64,000 nt of DNA from Vibrio penaeicida (GTDB lineage Bacteria > Pseudomonadota > Gammaproteobacteria > Enterobacterales > Vibrionaceae), in contig NZ_AP025144.1 of assembly GCF_019977755.1 (NCBI RefSeq), positions 1,550,001 through 1,614,000 on the forward strand. The letters run 5' to 3'. Shown piece by piece: positions 27,608 to 36,639 of this stretch (positions are counted from its first letter, which is position 1; each line of letters opens with the position of its first letter). Under the pieces are notes generated by a model. It did no database searches and was not told the origin of the DNA. It worked only from the letters and a program-made list of their open reading frames with translations. Made by a program: the position numbers and the translations under genes.

Positions 27608-29506
27608 CTAAGCGCCAATCACACCACCGTCTTTTTTCGTAATCATAATGACGGACGAGCGAGGGATACTCTTTCCACCGTCTGGGAAATGTGACGGCGC
27701 CAAATCTTCCCCTGGGTGCTGAACGCCAATAAACATGGTTTTATGATCGGGCGAGAAGGTCAAACCTGTGATTTCGCAGGCGATTGGACCGGTTAAGAAG
27801 CGGCGGATCTCCCCAGTTTCAGGGTCACTGCACAGCATTTGGTTATTTCCCATACCTGCAAAGTTACCTTCATTTGAGTATTTACCGTCTGTTTGAATCC
27901 AAAGTCGACCAGCTACATCAAACCCAATACCATCTGGACTGTTGAACATATTGTCTTTATTGATGTTGTCCGATCCAGCCATTAAGCCGGATTGATGCAC
28001 TTCTGGATTACCTGCCAGTACGTAGATATCCCAATTAAATGTCTCTGATGTGTGGTCGCCACCAGTTGGTCGCCAGCGGATTATGTGACCATAGGGGTTC
28101 TTTTCTCGTGGGTTTGCCACGTTCAACGGTTGGTTTTCTCTCACACCACGGTACTTGTTATTGGTTAAGGTGCAAAATACCGATTTCTGGTCAGCGTGAA
28201 CCGCTACCCATTCAGGGCGATCCATGGTGGTCGCTCCGACTTGGGTTGCCGCCATACGTGCAAAGATCATAACGGATGCAGCATCTGGAAATCCATTTTC
28301 AGGTGTTAGCCCGTTTTTGCCCCACGTCAATTCTAGCCACTGACCTTGCCCGTCGGTTTCACCCTCTTTGCCATTAAATTTCGCGACATACAGGGTACCG
28401 TCTTCCAGCAGATCTTTGTTGGCGTCAGAACCTTTTACATATTTGTTCTTTGACACAAACTTGTAGAGGTGTTCGCCTCGTTCATCATCACCAAGGTAAA
28501 CAACAGCATGTCCGTCATCGTTGATCATTATCGCAGCATTTTCATGCTTAAAGCGACCGAGTGCGCTGCGCTTTTTCGGAGTGGAATTTGGGTTCATAGG
28601 ATCAATTTCGACCACCCACCCAAAGCGATGTGGCTCATTTGGGTGCTTACTTACGTCAAAACGCTCATCGTGTTTAAACCAATCGTAACCCCAGTCTTTG
28701 TCACGTACGCCATAACGCTTGTAAGTATCACCCAGTTTGGTTTCTTTTTCGGCAGCAAAATACCCATTGAAGTTTTCTTCACAGGTAAGGTAAGTGCCCC
28801 ATGGTGTTTGACCATTTGCGCAGTTGTTGTAAGTCCCTAGTATTTTCTTACCCGATTTGTCTGCAGCCGTTTTAAGTAAGCTGTGCCCAGCAGCGGGTCC
28901 GGTCATTTCCATTTCAGTAAACGCGGTGATTCTACGGTTCAGCCTACCTTCTACGTTGATTTGCCATTTACCATCTCTTTTCATTAACTCAACAATAGAG
29001 ACACCGTGCGCTGCTTGTGATTTTTTAGCGTCATCAGCGGTAATGCTTTTACCTTGGTGGGGGTAGAGATATTCGTTATTGGTATATTCATTATTTACTG
29101 CAAGTACGGCACGAGTATCAGACAGCGGGAAAAACGTCATGCCATCGTTGTTGTCACCAAACTGCATCTCTTGTGCTTTGGAGCCATTGCTTTGGCTAAA
29201 TTTATGGGCATTTTTGAATATAGGATCCCCCCAAGACACGAGTACATCCGCTTGGTAGCCTTTGGGTACTTCTATGGTATCTGCGGTGGAAATAGGAATG
29301 GCATCAAAGCCCATTTTAGTCGAGTGTTTAGAAGAAGCGTTTGCCATGGCTTGGCTTAACGGTGTTGCCGCAAAAAAGCCGACAGTACCTGCCGCTCCTG
29401 TTGCTTTCAAAAATCGACGGCGAGAGAGGGCGGCTTCAACGATCTTGTTGAATTCAGGCTCTTCTTCCAGTGTACGTTGGTCGTGGTGTTGGTCAAATTG
29501 AGTCAC
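27608..29506 (-). CDS. phoX: PhoX-family alkaline phosphatase (Tat-exported)
   Basis: Releases phosphate from organic phosphoesters in the periplasm with Ca2+ and Fe3+ as cofactors. The 632-residue precursor has the twin-arginine motif SRRRFLK at 28-34 followed by a hydrophobic core ending near ATPLSQAMA, then the DUF839/PhoX beta-propeller with NNEYTNNEYLYP, TYLTCEENFNGYF, and RFKHENAAI, which carry the conserved acidic and Cys/Glu metal ligands. A candidate PhoB box lies about 125 bp upstream. Monocistronic. Confidence 0.88.
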   Translation of the reverse strand: MTQFDQHHDQRTLEEEPEFNKIVEAALSRRRFLKATGAAGTVGFFAATPLSQAMANASSKHSTKMGFDAIPISTADTIEVPKGYQADVLVSWGDPIFKNAHKFSQSNGSKAQEMQFGDNNDGMTFFPLSDTRAVLAVNNEYTNNEYLYPHQGKSITADDAKKSQAAHGVSIVELMKRDGKWQINVEGRLNRRITAFTEMEMTGPAAGHSLLKTAADKSGKKILGTYNNCANGQTPWGTYLTCEENFNGYFAAEKETKLGDTYKRYGVRDKDWGYDWFKHDERFDVSKHPNEPHRFGWVVEIDPMNPNSTPKKRSALGRFKHENAAIMINDDGHAVVYLGDDERGEHLYKFVSKNKYVKGSDANKDLLEDGTLYVAKFNGKEGETDGQGQWLELTWGKNGLTPENGFPDAASVMIFARMAATQVGATTMDRPEWVAVHADQKSVFCTLTNNKYRGVRENQPLNVANPREKNPYGHIIRWRPTGGDHTSETFNWDIYVLAGNPEVHQSGLMAGSDNINKDNMFNSPDGIGFDVAGRLWIQTDGKYSNEGNFAGMGNNQMLCSDPETGEIRRFLTGPIACEITGLTFSPDHKTMFIGVQHPGEDLAPSHFPDGGKSIPRSSVIMITKKDGGVIGA

Positions 29507-29630
29507 AGTGCTTCCTTACTTTCAGTTTTTATCTCCAATTCGTCCGCTCTAGATATGTGCTTAAATGCTTGAGTGAGCTGACGGAGGTTCTTATAGAGTC
29601 GCTATAGTGAGTAGTGAGCGTTGCAGATTC

Positions 29631-29648
29631 TTGACAGTTTTCTGACGC
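29631..29648 (-). promoter_or_regulatory. Candidate PhoB box upstream of phoX
   Basis: On the minus strand GCGTCAG-AAAA-CTGTCAA fits two 7-bp Pho half-sites (consensus CTGTCAT) 11 bp apart, the second matching 6 of 7. It lies 125 bp before phoX. A good -10 hexamer at the expected distance was not found, so the evidence is moderate. The remainder of the 415-bp spacer 29507-29921 holds a hairpin at 29839-29865 (agagttct/agaactct) and otherwise nothing I recognise. Confidence 0.4.
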
Positions 29649-29921
29649 TATTGTGTAACTCATCAGAATTGTGATGTTGTGGAGGCTTTTAGCTGAAAAT
29701 GAAAGGTATTTGGGGTTTAAGTGTCCATCTATCTAATTGATTGGTTTGCTGTTATATTGAAATCGTCTAGTAGGGATATACTCAATATGAGTGTTTACTC
29801 ACTTATCAAACAACTTTTCGAGCACCTTTGATTTCTAGAGAGTTCTTATAAACTCAGAGAACTCTTATTTCAGAAAGCATGTGTCGCTCAGAGCACTTTG
29901 GTATAGATAAGGAGAACACCT

Positions 29922-30242
29922 ATGATATTCACAACTACTGAGACCATCCCAGGTAAAAAAATTGAATCTGTTGTTGGTGTGGTGACTGGTAATGTTGTCC
30001 AGTCCAAGCATATTGGCCGTGACATTATGGCAGGCTTAAAAGGGATCGTTGGCGGAGAGTTAAAAGGGTATACAGAAATGTTGTCTGAATCTTGTGATAC
30101 GGCGATCGAAAGGCTTGTCCAGCAGGCAAGAGAATTGAATGCAGACGCCATTGTGGGCATTCGCTTTACCACCAGTTCCATTATGGACGGTTCGTCAGAA
30201 ATCTTGGTTTTCGGCACTGCCGTTAAAATCAAACAGGATTGA
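29922..30242 (+). CDS. ybjQ: YbjQ-family (UPF0145) protein
   Basis: 106 residues of the heavy-metal-binding-like YbjQ family. The conserved GVVTGNVVQSKHIGRDIMAG and LNADAIVGIRF blocks are present. It probably forms a pentameric ring like its relatives; the cell role is unknown. Ribosome site AAGGAG is present, and a terminator closes the gene. Confidence 0.88.
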   Translation: MIFTTTETIPGKKIESVVGVVTGNVVQSKHIGRDIMAGLKGIVGGELKGYTEMLSESCDTAIERLVQQARELNADAIVGIRFTTSSIMDGSSEILVFGTAVKIKQD

Positions 30243-30311
30243 ATTTTATTTTTATGGAGTATGAGTAACGTTCAACTCAAACTATGAACAGAGCTCGATT
30301 CTAAATATTGT

Positions 30312-30350
30312 AAAGCCAGCTTGAGGTTAAACCTTAAGCTGGCTTTTTTG
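30312..30350 (+). terminator. Terminator after ybjQ
   Basis: An 11-bp stem (30312-30322 with 30336-30346) ending in six T residues. Confidence 0.85.
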
Positions 30351-30360
30351 TTGGGTATAT

Positions 30361-30628
30361 TAGGGTCTGTTGACCTTTCGTGGTTAAATTTTGTTCGAGT
30401 TCTATGCCTTTTAATCGCGGCGCGAGGTATGACGCCTAGTCATTCTAAGCAAATACCTTGCAACAAAGAGTAAAAGGCATAGAAGCGAACCCTTCGGGCA
30501 GCATTTGTGGCTTATTTCTACTGCGTTATCGCTCATTGATGTAGAGCGACTACACCGAATGAGCGCTGCCTTGTACAAATCACCCACAAATTGCTGCAAA
30601 AATCATCTCGAAAGGTCAACAGACCCTA
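30361..30628. mobile_element. MITE-like element with perfect 20-bp terminal inverted repeats
   Basis: The ends tagggtctgttgacctttcg (30361-30380) and its exact complement (30609-30628) bound a 268-bp block without a gene. Inside are further nested inverted repeats: ttctatgcctttt with aaaaggcatagaa (near 30400 and 30470), gcagcatttgtgg with ccacaaattgctgc (near 30500 and 30585), and gctcatt with aatgagc around 30530-30565. No target duplication is clear. It ends four bases before the stop codon of the downstream Hsp70 gene. Relics of its end occur at 808-826 and perhaps in 33565-33576 and 38903-38922. Confidence 0.7.
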
Positions 30629-30632
30629 GTTA

Positions 30633-33533
30633 TTAATTGCTTATGAGTGTTAGCCCACTTGGCAATGCATCACCGAATACGCGCTTGGACTCGCTCTCAG
30701 AGAGTTCTTTTACTTCCTCTACAAGTGAAATCCAAGACTCTGGAACTTTGCTTTGCTTTAGTTTGCTGCGAACTTGCTCTCGGTAATCGTCTGACACATC
30801 AAACAGTCGGTCGCCTGTTTTACGGCACATCATAACAACGGCAAAGGCAATCATTTGCTCTTTCTGCCAATTCAGTTCAAGTAGTTTAGGTAACCATTGC
30901 TCAATTTGTTCTCGTGGAATGGCGTTATGCTGACTGCCGTACAACGGTGTACGAGATGCCAACCTGCCCAGAGCCCACCAATGCGCTTGCTCGAATTGGT
31001 TATGATTCATCGCCTTACTCAAGTACCAAGTCGCCAGCAATACCTTGTCTTCAACATCTAGGTTTTCGAGCGATGCAGAAAGCCTAACCATGGATTCATA
31101 CCCCATATCCTGAGCGGCTTTTGCCGATTGCGGGTTTTTCATCGCTCCGGGGTGAAGGTATTTAGCGATATCCGCCAAGATGGTTTCTTGTTGTTCTTGG
31201 TTTAAGCCGCCAGCCACTCGACGCCAAAATACCCACCAGTCTGTCCAGCCTTGGTGGTTTTTGAATTGAATACTTTGTTGATACAGGCCCCATATTTGTT
31301 CGATGCGCCAAGAGTCGGTAGGGTCACCAAATCCAGGTCTCATACTAAACCCTGCTAGGCGTAGCCAGTTTTTCTCATGTTGTTCAGAGCGACGTCGGCG
31401 TTTCCGACCCTGAGAAAAAGCATCGAAAAGCTGGCGAAGTGTGGCGAAATCCCATTCTTCACGTTTGCCTAATTTTCTCTCAAGATCTTTTGGTAGTGTT
31501 TTTATTTCCTTGCCTTCAGCACTCTTTTTATTGCCACTGTAAATTCGGCTGATTAGCGTTTTGCATTCGTCGAGATTTGGATGGAAGCTGCTGTTCTCCT
31601 GATCGTCCGTTTGTTGGTTTCGTACTTCAAACTCGAGCTCCCAGCGCTTGCTGCCGTTTTCAGTGCTGTCGTCTTCTGTGCTAACGCATTCCATCTTAAG
31701 CGTTCCGACTTCCGTCAGCTGACATGCCAGTTGGACTTCAACTCTTTCTTTTTGATTCGCTTGTAGCGTTGCTCCTTCGCTTTCTAACGTTGAGATGTAA
31801 GGAGGTAGAGGTGCAAAAATGTCAGGGTCGACATCCACCATCATCCCATTTTGTATCGAAGCATTGCTACCCGAAGTCGTGTTGCCAAACGAATCGTGAG
31901 TTGAGGTGAGTAGGTTAAATTTGACGGGCTCGCCCAGTGTCAGCGAGAACCGTCGACCACTTAACCGAATCTCGTGACCTTCTTCAGTTCCTTTTGCCAG
32001 TAAGCATAAGGCTTTACCCATCTTGTTCTTTTCAGGTAAATGAAGAAAGTAGGAGCGAGCAGCACCACCACCAATTTTAAGCTGTGCGCCTCGTCTTGCT
32101 TTGCCAAATGCAACGGCTCCTAATGCTACAGACCAATCTGGATGTGGGTTATCCAGCACCGTGATAGGCGTTCCTTTCCAATTTCCTAAAAGCTGAGTGA
32201 TACGCTCGGTAACGAGTTCACTATTGAACACACCACCATTCAGAAGCAAACCAACGGGAATCGCTGGTTTTTCGGTTCCTTCGCCGTTTTCGAGGTTTTG
32301 GCTGCTTTCGAGGTCTTGGTTACTTTCGAGGTTTAGCTGGTTGGCTCTATTTAGCGCCGCATAAGATACTTGCTGGTGCTGGGTAAGAAACTCGGCGATG
32401 TGTTTGCTGACAGCAGGATCGGCGACATAAGGCAGGCCAAACTCAACAACGGCACTTCGCCTTTTATCAGGCACCTCTTCAAATCCGGAAAGCGGAAAAA
32501 AGCCATCAAGCGCTATTTGATGAACTTCTTGCTTGGAAAGCTGCACACTCTTGGTTCCGCCAAGCAGTTTGGATCCGCTGCCAAGCATGGTTATTTTAAC
32601 TTCTTCTGGTGCGTTTGCTGATAGTAGGTTCTCTTTCGCCTTACGAGTTTGTTGGATTAGCTTGGTAAGGTTCGCTGCATTGAGCTTTTTGGATTGGCTA
32701 AACCGTTGTTCGGCAAGATGCGCTAACGCTAAATCGAGGTTATCGCCTCCAAGCATTAAGTGTTCACCAACACCGATGCGATCCAAAGCAAGCTCATCGG
32801 AATCAAATTTCGCTTCTATCAAACTCAAATCCGTTGTACCACCACCGACATCACACACCAGAATCAGTGGTAAGGTTTTGAGCTCGTCGGATGCGGTGTG
32901 CTGGTGGCGAGCATACCAGTCGTAGCAGACGGCTTGCGGCTCTTCTAGCAGCACTATTTTGCCTAACCCCGCCTGTTCAGCGGCTTCCAGCGTTAACTTA
33001 CGAGCCGTTTCATCGAACGATGCAGGAACAGTGACAACAACATCTTGATCTTCGAGTTTATTACTAGGGTGTCGGTAGTTCCAAGATTGGCGAATGTGGT
33101 TTAAGTAACTTGCACTGGCCGTAACCGGGGAGACTTTTTCGACGTCTGCCGCACCAGCCCAAGGTAGGATCTCGGAGCGACGATCGACCGCTTGATGAGA
33201 TAGCCAACTTTTCGCACTCGACACTTGTCTCCCTTCCACTTTCGCTCCGAGCTCTCTTGCCCATTCACCCACAATTACATTGTCGATGTCACCTTCAGTG
33301 CGCACCGATTCCCATGGGAGAATAAGATCGGAGGGAGATATTTGCCCGTCGGCTGGGTGATATCGAAAAGAAGGAAGAAGAGGTTTACGGACGACTTCAC
33401 CAGGACCGATTAACTGGTCGATATCGAAAAGCGTCACATTGGATTGTTCTAGATTGTCGGTAATTTCACAGAATGCTACGACGGTATTGGTCGTACCTAA
33501 ATCGATTCCGACTAGAAAACGAGGAGATGTCAT
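30633..33533 (-). CDS. Hsp70-family chaperone with DUF3731 C-terminal domain
   Basis: 966 residues. The N-terminal half is an actin-like ATPase: phosphate-1 loop VGIDLGTTNTVVAF at about 7-20, and phosphate-2 loop VCDVGGGTTDLSLIE near 227-241. The middle resembles a degenerate substrate-binding beta domain and the last ~280 residues form a tryptophan-rich helical domain (DUF3731), not the normal DnaK lid. No EEVD-like or lipidation end. It is the third gene of a DUF2760-Hsp70-Hsp70 operon. This family accompanies DUF2760 proteins in several proteobacteria with unknown clients. Confidence 0.85.
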   Translation of the reverse strand: MTSPRFLVGIDLGTTNTVVAFCEITDNLEQSNVTLFDIDQLIGPGEVVRKPLLPSFRYHPADGQISPSDLILPWESVRTEGDIDNVIVGEWARELGAKVEGRQVSSAKSWLSHQAVDRRSEILPWAGAADVEKVSPVTASASYLNHIRQSWNYRHPSNKLEDQDVVVTVPASFDETARKLTLEAAEQAGLGKIVLLEEPQAVCYDWYARHQHTASDELKTLPLILVCDVGGGTTDLSLIEAKFDSDELALDRIGVGEHLMLGGDNLDLALAHLAEQRFSQSKKLNAANLTKLIQQTRKAKENLLSANAPEEVKITMLGSGSKLLGGTKSVQLSKQEVHQIALDGFFPLSGFEEVPDKRRSAVVEFGLPYVADPAVSKHIAEFLTQHQQVSYAALNRANQLNLESNQDLESSQNLENGEGTEKPAIPVGLLLNGGVFNSELVTERITQLLGNWKGTPITVLDNPHPDWSVALGAVAFGKARRGAQLKIGGGAARSYFLHLPEKNKMGKALCLLAKGTEEGHEIRLSGRRFSLTLGEPVKFNLLTSTHDSFGNTTSGSNASIQNGMMVDVDPDIFAPLPPYISTLESEGATLQANQKERVEVQLACQLTEVGTLKMECVSTEDDSTENGSKRWELEFEVRNQQTDDQENSSFHPNLDECKTLISRIYSGNKKSAEGKEIKTLPKDLERKLGKREEWDFATLRQLFDAFSQGRKRRRRSEQHEKNWLRLAGFSMRPGFGDPTDSWRIEQIWGLYQQSIQFKNHQGWTDWWVFWRRVAGGLNQEQQETILADIAKYLHPGAMKNPQSAKAAQDMGYESMVRLSASLENLDVEDKVLLATWYLSKAMNHNQFEQAHWWALGRLASRTPLYGSQHNAIPREQIEQWLPKLLELNWQKEQMIAFAVVMMCRKTGDRLFDVSDDYREQVRSKLKQSKVPESWISLVEEVKELSESESKRVFGDALPSGLTLISN

Positions 33534-33576
33534 ATAACAAAACCTTCTGTTAATTTTAATGAGTCAACAGACCTGA

Positions 33577-33604
33577 GAAAACGGCACCCATTGGATGCCG
33601 TTTT
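33577..33604 (-). terminator. Hairpin between the two Hsp70 genes
   Basis: A 9-bp stem (33577-33585 with 33596-33604) with T residues on both sides. It may be an attenuator or a partial terminator that lowers expression of the distal 966-aa gene, which begins 44 bases later. Confidence 0.45.
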
Positions 33605-33612
33605 GTTGTTTC

Positions 33613-35556
33613 TTATTGATTCGATGGGCTTGTGGACGTTCCGTCTTCACGTACATCGAACTCAACATGCCACTTCTGAGCGTTATCTGCTGCGATGGCT
33701 TCGAGATATAAGGTGCCCAATTCCGTCACTCTGGACGCCAAAGTGACGGGAACCACTTCGCCTTCTCGTCTGCCGTCCGACACAGGAAGTGTTACTTGAA
33801 TTTCTGGTAGCTCATCCAATTCTTCTGGTGCCCAGTAATCCAGATGCGTTCCAGCTTGATCTTCGCGGCGAACGGTTGAACCAAAGAATTGGAAATGAAC
33901 TGGCTGACCGATGACCAAACCAAACTCTTGGCTTGGTACTTGAACACTGGAACCTTCTTCCATACCGAACGGAGCAACACACAACGCTTCCATTGGTGGT
34001 GCCATACCTGGAATCGCAGGCATTGCGCTTTCGATACCAACATAATAAGACGACGCGATACCACCGCGGATACGAACGCCTTGACCACGACGCACTGCGC
34101 CATAGTATGAGGCACCACTCGCAACCGCCAAGTCAAGATCGACACCAGTTAAGCGTTTGGCGTATTCAGAATCTGCTTCAATCAGCCATTCGTTAATGGT
34201 TTCTTCCAAGCGCTCGGCGAGAAGAGGGGATTTAAGCACGCCACCATTGAACAAAATAACCGATGGCTTAATAAAGTCGGCTGCTTGCTCAGCGTTTCCA
34301 GCATCTGGCATACCGGGCATGTTTGCGAAAGGGTTAAAATCTTGAGCAGCGGGTTGCTCAGACGAAGCATCGGTTTGTAGAGCGTTAGCTTGCTTAGAAA
34401 GAAACGCGGCAATATGGCGAGTGATGCCCGCATCCTGTGCGTATGGCAAACCCATCTGCGTTAATGCACCGCGAGTTTTCTGAACCGGATGTTCCGTTAC
34501 CGCCACTTTCGGGAAAAATCCATCAACCAGAGTTTGCTGTACTTCTTGTTGAGTCAGTTCCGTTTTTAGTGTCGCGCCCAGCAATTTTGAGCCGCGGCTT
34601 GGTACAACAATCGGTACCGATTGTAATTCAGCGTCGTTCAGCAGCGCTTCTTTCGCATCACGGCAAGCGTGAGTCATGGCTTGTACTTGCCAAGGTTGAA
34701 GTTCTTTTCCTTCTTGCGCCAGCTTCATTTTCAAGCGGTACGCAAGTGCCAAGTCCATGTTGTCGCCACCCAGCAAAATATGCTCACCAACGGCGATACG
34801 GTTGAGAGATAAGTTGCCGTCTTCTTGTGTTACTTCAACCAATGAAAGGTCTGTTGTACCACCACCAATATCAACCACTAGAACAATGTCACCCACACTG
34901 ACTTCGTCACGCCATGCATCGTTACTGTTATCTATCCAGTTATAGAGCGCCGCTTGGGGTTCTTCTAAAAGCGTAAGATGAGCAAAACCGACATTACGAG
35001 CCGCTTCTGCTGTGAGGTCTCGCGCTGCCGGATCGAAAGAAGCCGGTATGGTGATGGTCACATCTTGCTGAGCTAAAGGTTGGTTTGGGTTCGCGTGATC
35101 CCAAGCTTCCTTAAGGTGTTCAAGATACAGTTCGGTAGCGCGAAGAGGCGATACTTTTGCCACTTCTTCAGGGCTGCCTGCAGGTAGGAACGCTTCTCTG
35201 CGGTTTACCCCGCCATGGCAAAGCCATGACTTAGCACTCGCAATTAAGCGGATGGGGGTTTTCGACCCGAGGTTACGTGCAATAGCACCCACAAGCGCTG
35301 TTGGCTCTGACGACCAAGGAAGCACGCGTGATGCGGGGTTCATTTCATGATCGTGAGGTTGGTATAAAAATGAGCCGAGCTGGCTGCGATTTTCAACCGT
35401 GCCAGGCGCAGTTAATTGCGGAATGTCCAACACATGAACACGAGCATCTTCATCCGTAATATCGACATAAGACAACACGCAGTGCGTTGTCCCTAAATCG
35501 ATTCCAACACTGAAAGTGGGGGATGTTTGATTCGAAGGTGAATGATGGTTGTCCAT
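33613..35556 (-). CDS. Hsp70-family (DnaK-like) chaperone
   Basis: 647 residues. ATPase signatures are clear: VGIDLGTTHCVLSYVD at 17-32, VLLEEPQAALYNW (adenosine pocket side) and VVDIGGGTTDLSLVE near 240-254. The C-terminal part is a short beta domain (SSVQVPSQEF, PVHFQFFGS) without a full lid, as in HscC-like shortened Hsp70s. It overlaps the DUF2760 stop by one base (TAATG), so translation is coupled. Its partner is the DUF3731-Hsp70 downstream. Confidence 0.87.
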   Translation of the reverse strand: MDNHHSPSNQTSPTFSVGIDLGTTHCVLSYVDITDEDARVHVLDIPQLTAPGTVENRSQLGSFLYQPHDHEMNPASRVLPWSSEPTALVGAIARNLGSKTPIRLIASAKSWLCHGGVNRREAFLPAGSPEEVAKVSPLRATELYLEHLKEAWDHANPNQPLAQQDVTITIPASFDPAARDLTAEAARNVGFAHLTLLEEPQAALYNWIDNSNDAWRDEVSVGDIVLVVDIGGGTTDLSLVEVTQEDGNLSLNRIAVGEHILLGGDNMDLALAYRLKMKLAQEGKELQPWQVQAMTHACRDAKEALLNDAELQSVPIVVPSRGSKLLGATLKTELTQQEVQQTLVDGFFPKVAVTEHPVQKTRGALTQMGLPYAQDAGITRHIAAFLSKQANALQTDASSEQPAAQDFNPFANMPGMPDAGNAEQAADFIKPSVILFNGGVLKSPLLAERLEETINEWLIEADSEYAKRLTGVDLDLAVASGASYYGAVRRGQGVRIRGGIASSYYVGIESAMPAIPGMAPPMEALCVAPFGMEEGSSVQVPSQEFGLVIGQPVHFQFFGSTVRREDQAGTHLDYWAPEELDELPEIQVTLPVSDGRREGEVVPVTLASRVTELGTLYLEAIAADNAQKWHVEFDVREDGTSTSPSNQ

Positions 35557-36188
35557 TACAGCTCCACCTCAGCTGGGGCGATAACCGTAGCATCATAGTT
35601 TTCTGCCAATTTAGGCAAATTCATTGATTCTGCTTTCCAACCTTTGTGTACCAAAGTGCCGTTAAACGGAGCGTTACCCGTTACGTTACCGGTTAGGCGT
35701 ACTTGCTGTGGGTTGAACCCTTCTTCAATGGTGATGCGTGTTTCTTCATCTTCATTGCGTATGTGCGTCAGTGAAACATATTCGTTCAGTACTTTTTGGC
35801 CACCGGTGTGGATAACACGAGCTGCCGCGCCAACTTCTTCATCGGAGAAAGAAGTCAGGTCTTCTTGAAGGAAGTCTATCAAGCGCGCTTCTTGTTGCAT
35901 GATAGAAAGTAACTGCATGGCAGAATCGGTCGACGCGGTGGCGAGTTTCGATTCCACTTCAACCACTTTCTCTATGACTTTCTCAACTTCTACAACTTTT
36001 TCTACTTCGACGATTTTCTCGACAGGTTTTTCAACTTCAACGATTTTTTCTACAGGTTTCTCGATCACTTTTTCGATGACTTGCGATCTTCTTCCTACTG
36101 CGATTAAAAGTAATAAAACACTGGATGCTGCGAGACCGGTATGCAGCATGTCGAAAGTTTGGGGAACTAAATTGATGTCAAAGTTCAT
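35556..36188 (-). CDS. DUF2760 membrane-anchored partner of Hsp70
   Basis: 210 residues from the ATG at 36188 (ten residues inside the longest frame, with AGAG at a suitable distance). One membrane helix (about 10-30) is followed by a remarkable Val/Glu/Lys repeat (about 37-80; units such as VEKIVEVEKP, VEKVVEVEKV) likely to form a stiff charged stalk, then a soluble DUF2760 domain. The topology would hold a chaperone recruiter at the inner membrane. First gene of the operon, 80-90 bases after a sigma-32-type promoter. Confidence 0.82.
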   Translation of the reverse strand: MNFDINLVPQTFDMLHTGLAASSVLLLLIAVGRRSQVIEKVIEKPVEKIVEVEKPVEKIVEVEKVVEVEKVIEKVVEVESKLATASTDSAMQLLSIMQQEARLIDFLQEDLTSFSDEEVGAAARVIHTGGQKVLNEYVSLTHIRNEDEETRITIEEGFNPQQVRLTGNVTGNAPFNGTLVHKGWKAESMNLPKLAENYDATVIAPAEVEL

Positions 36189-36275
36189 ATTGGAATTCTC
36201 TGTATAAGCAATAGGCATTCAGGTAATGATAGCGTGTGGTTCATTAGAGACCAGAATACCGAGATATAGCGGAAA

Positions 36276-36308
36276 AATTGGGGCGAACTGTAACATATTC
36301 AAGGGTGC
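36276..36308 (-). promoter_or_regulatory. Sigma-32 (RpoH) heat-shock promoter
   Basis: On the minus strand GCACCCTTGAA (-35, CTTGAA at 36303-36298), a 14-bp spacer and CCCCAATTT (-10, from 36283) match the heat-shock consensus CNCCCTTGAA-N13/15-CCCCATNT, with the same spacing as the E. coli dnaK P1 promoter. Transcription would begin near 36268 and leave an ~80-base leader before the DUF2760 gene. Confidence 0.75.
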
Positions 36309-36331
36309 TGGAAGGAAGAAAAAGGGTGAAA

Positions 36332-36353
36332 AAGCACGAAAAAAAGCGTGCTT
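36332..36353 (-). terminator. A/T-flanked hairpin upstream of the Hsp70 operon
   Basis: On the minus strand AAGCACG, a T-rich loop and CGTGCTT are followed by three further T residues. It may shield the operon from read-through; weak. Confidence 0.3.
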
Positions 36354-36503
36354 GTTGAATTTTTGCGCTATGCAATACTTTGTTACATATCAAAGTGAGT
36401 GCTTCTGAGTTAAAAATATTATTGGAACTTCATTCTGTATATGTGTGTGGTACGATATTCAACCGTATCCAGTTTGCTTCGAGCCTTATTAGGTAACGTG
36501 TTA

Positions 36504-36612
36504 TCTTGCAGGAAAATGCTTTTTTGCACATAAAGTGTTCTTTTGCAGATAAAATGCTCTTCTAAAGACAAAGCGTTCTTCTGCAGATAATGCTCTTGTG
36601 CAAATAAAGAAC
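36504..36612. repeat. Six tandem 17-19 bp degenerate repeats
   Basis: Consecutive units at 36504-36521, 36522-36540, 36541-36559, 36560-36578, 36579-36595 and 36596-36612 share the pattern ttyTGCAgATAAaatGCTc, e.g. ttttgcagataaaatgctc. They lie directly upstream of the diguanylate cyclase gene in an otherwise empty 451-bp spacer (36189-36639) that also contains the sigma-32 promoter. Confidence 0.7.
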
Positions 36613-36639
36613 CGGGCGATAATTGTCCATGGAGATTTT

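Noticed and set aside
33792..34433. ORFs in other frames within the Hsp70 gene
   Set aside because: Shadow frames of a conserved gene with clear ATPase motifs.
36226..36408. Possible 60-aa ORF upstream of the tandem repeats
   Set aside because: Overlaps the sigma-32 promoter and a hairpin, has odd Lys-rich composition, no ribosome site and no family resemblance.
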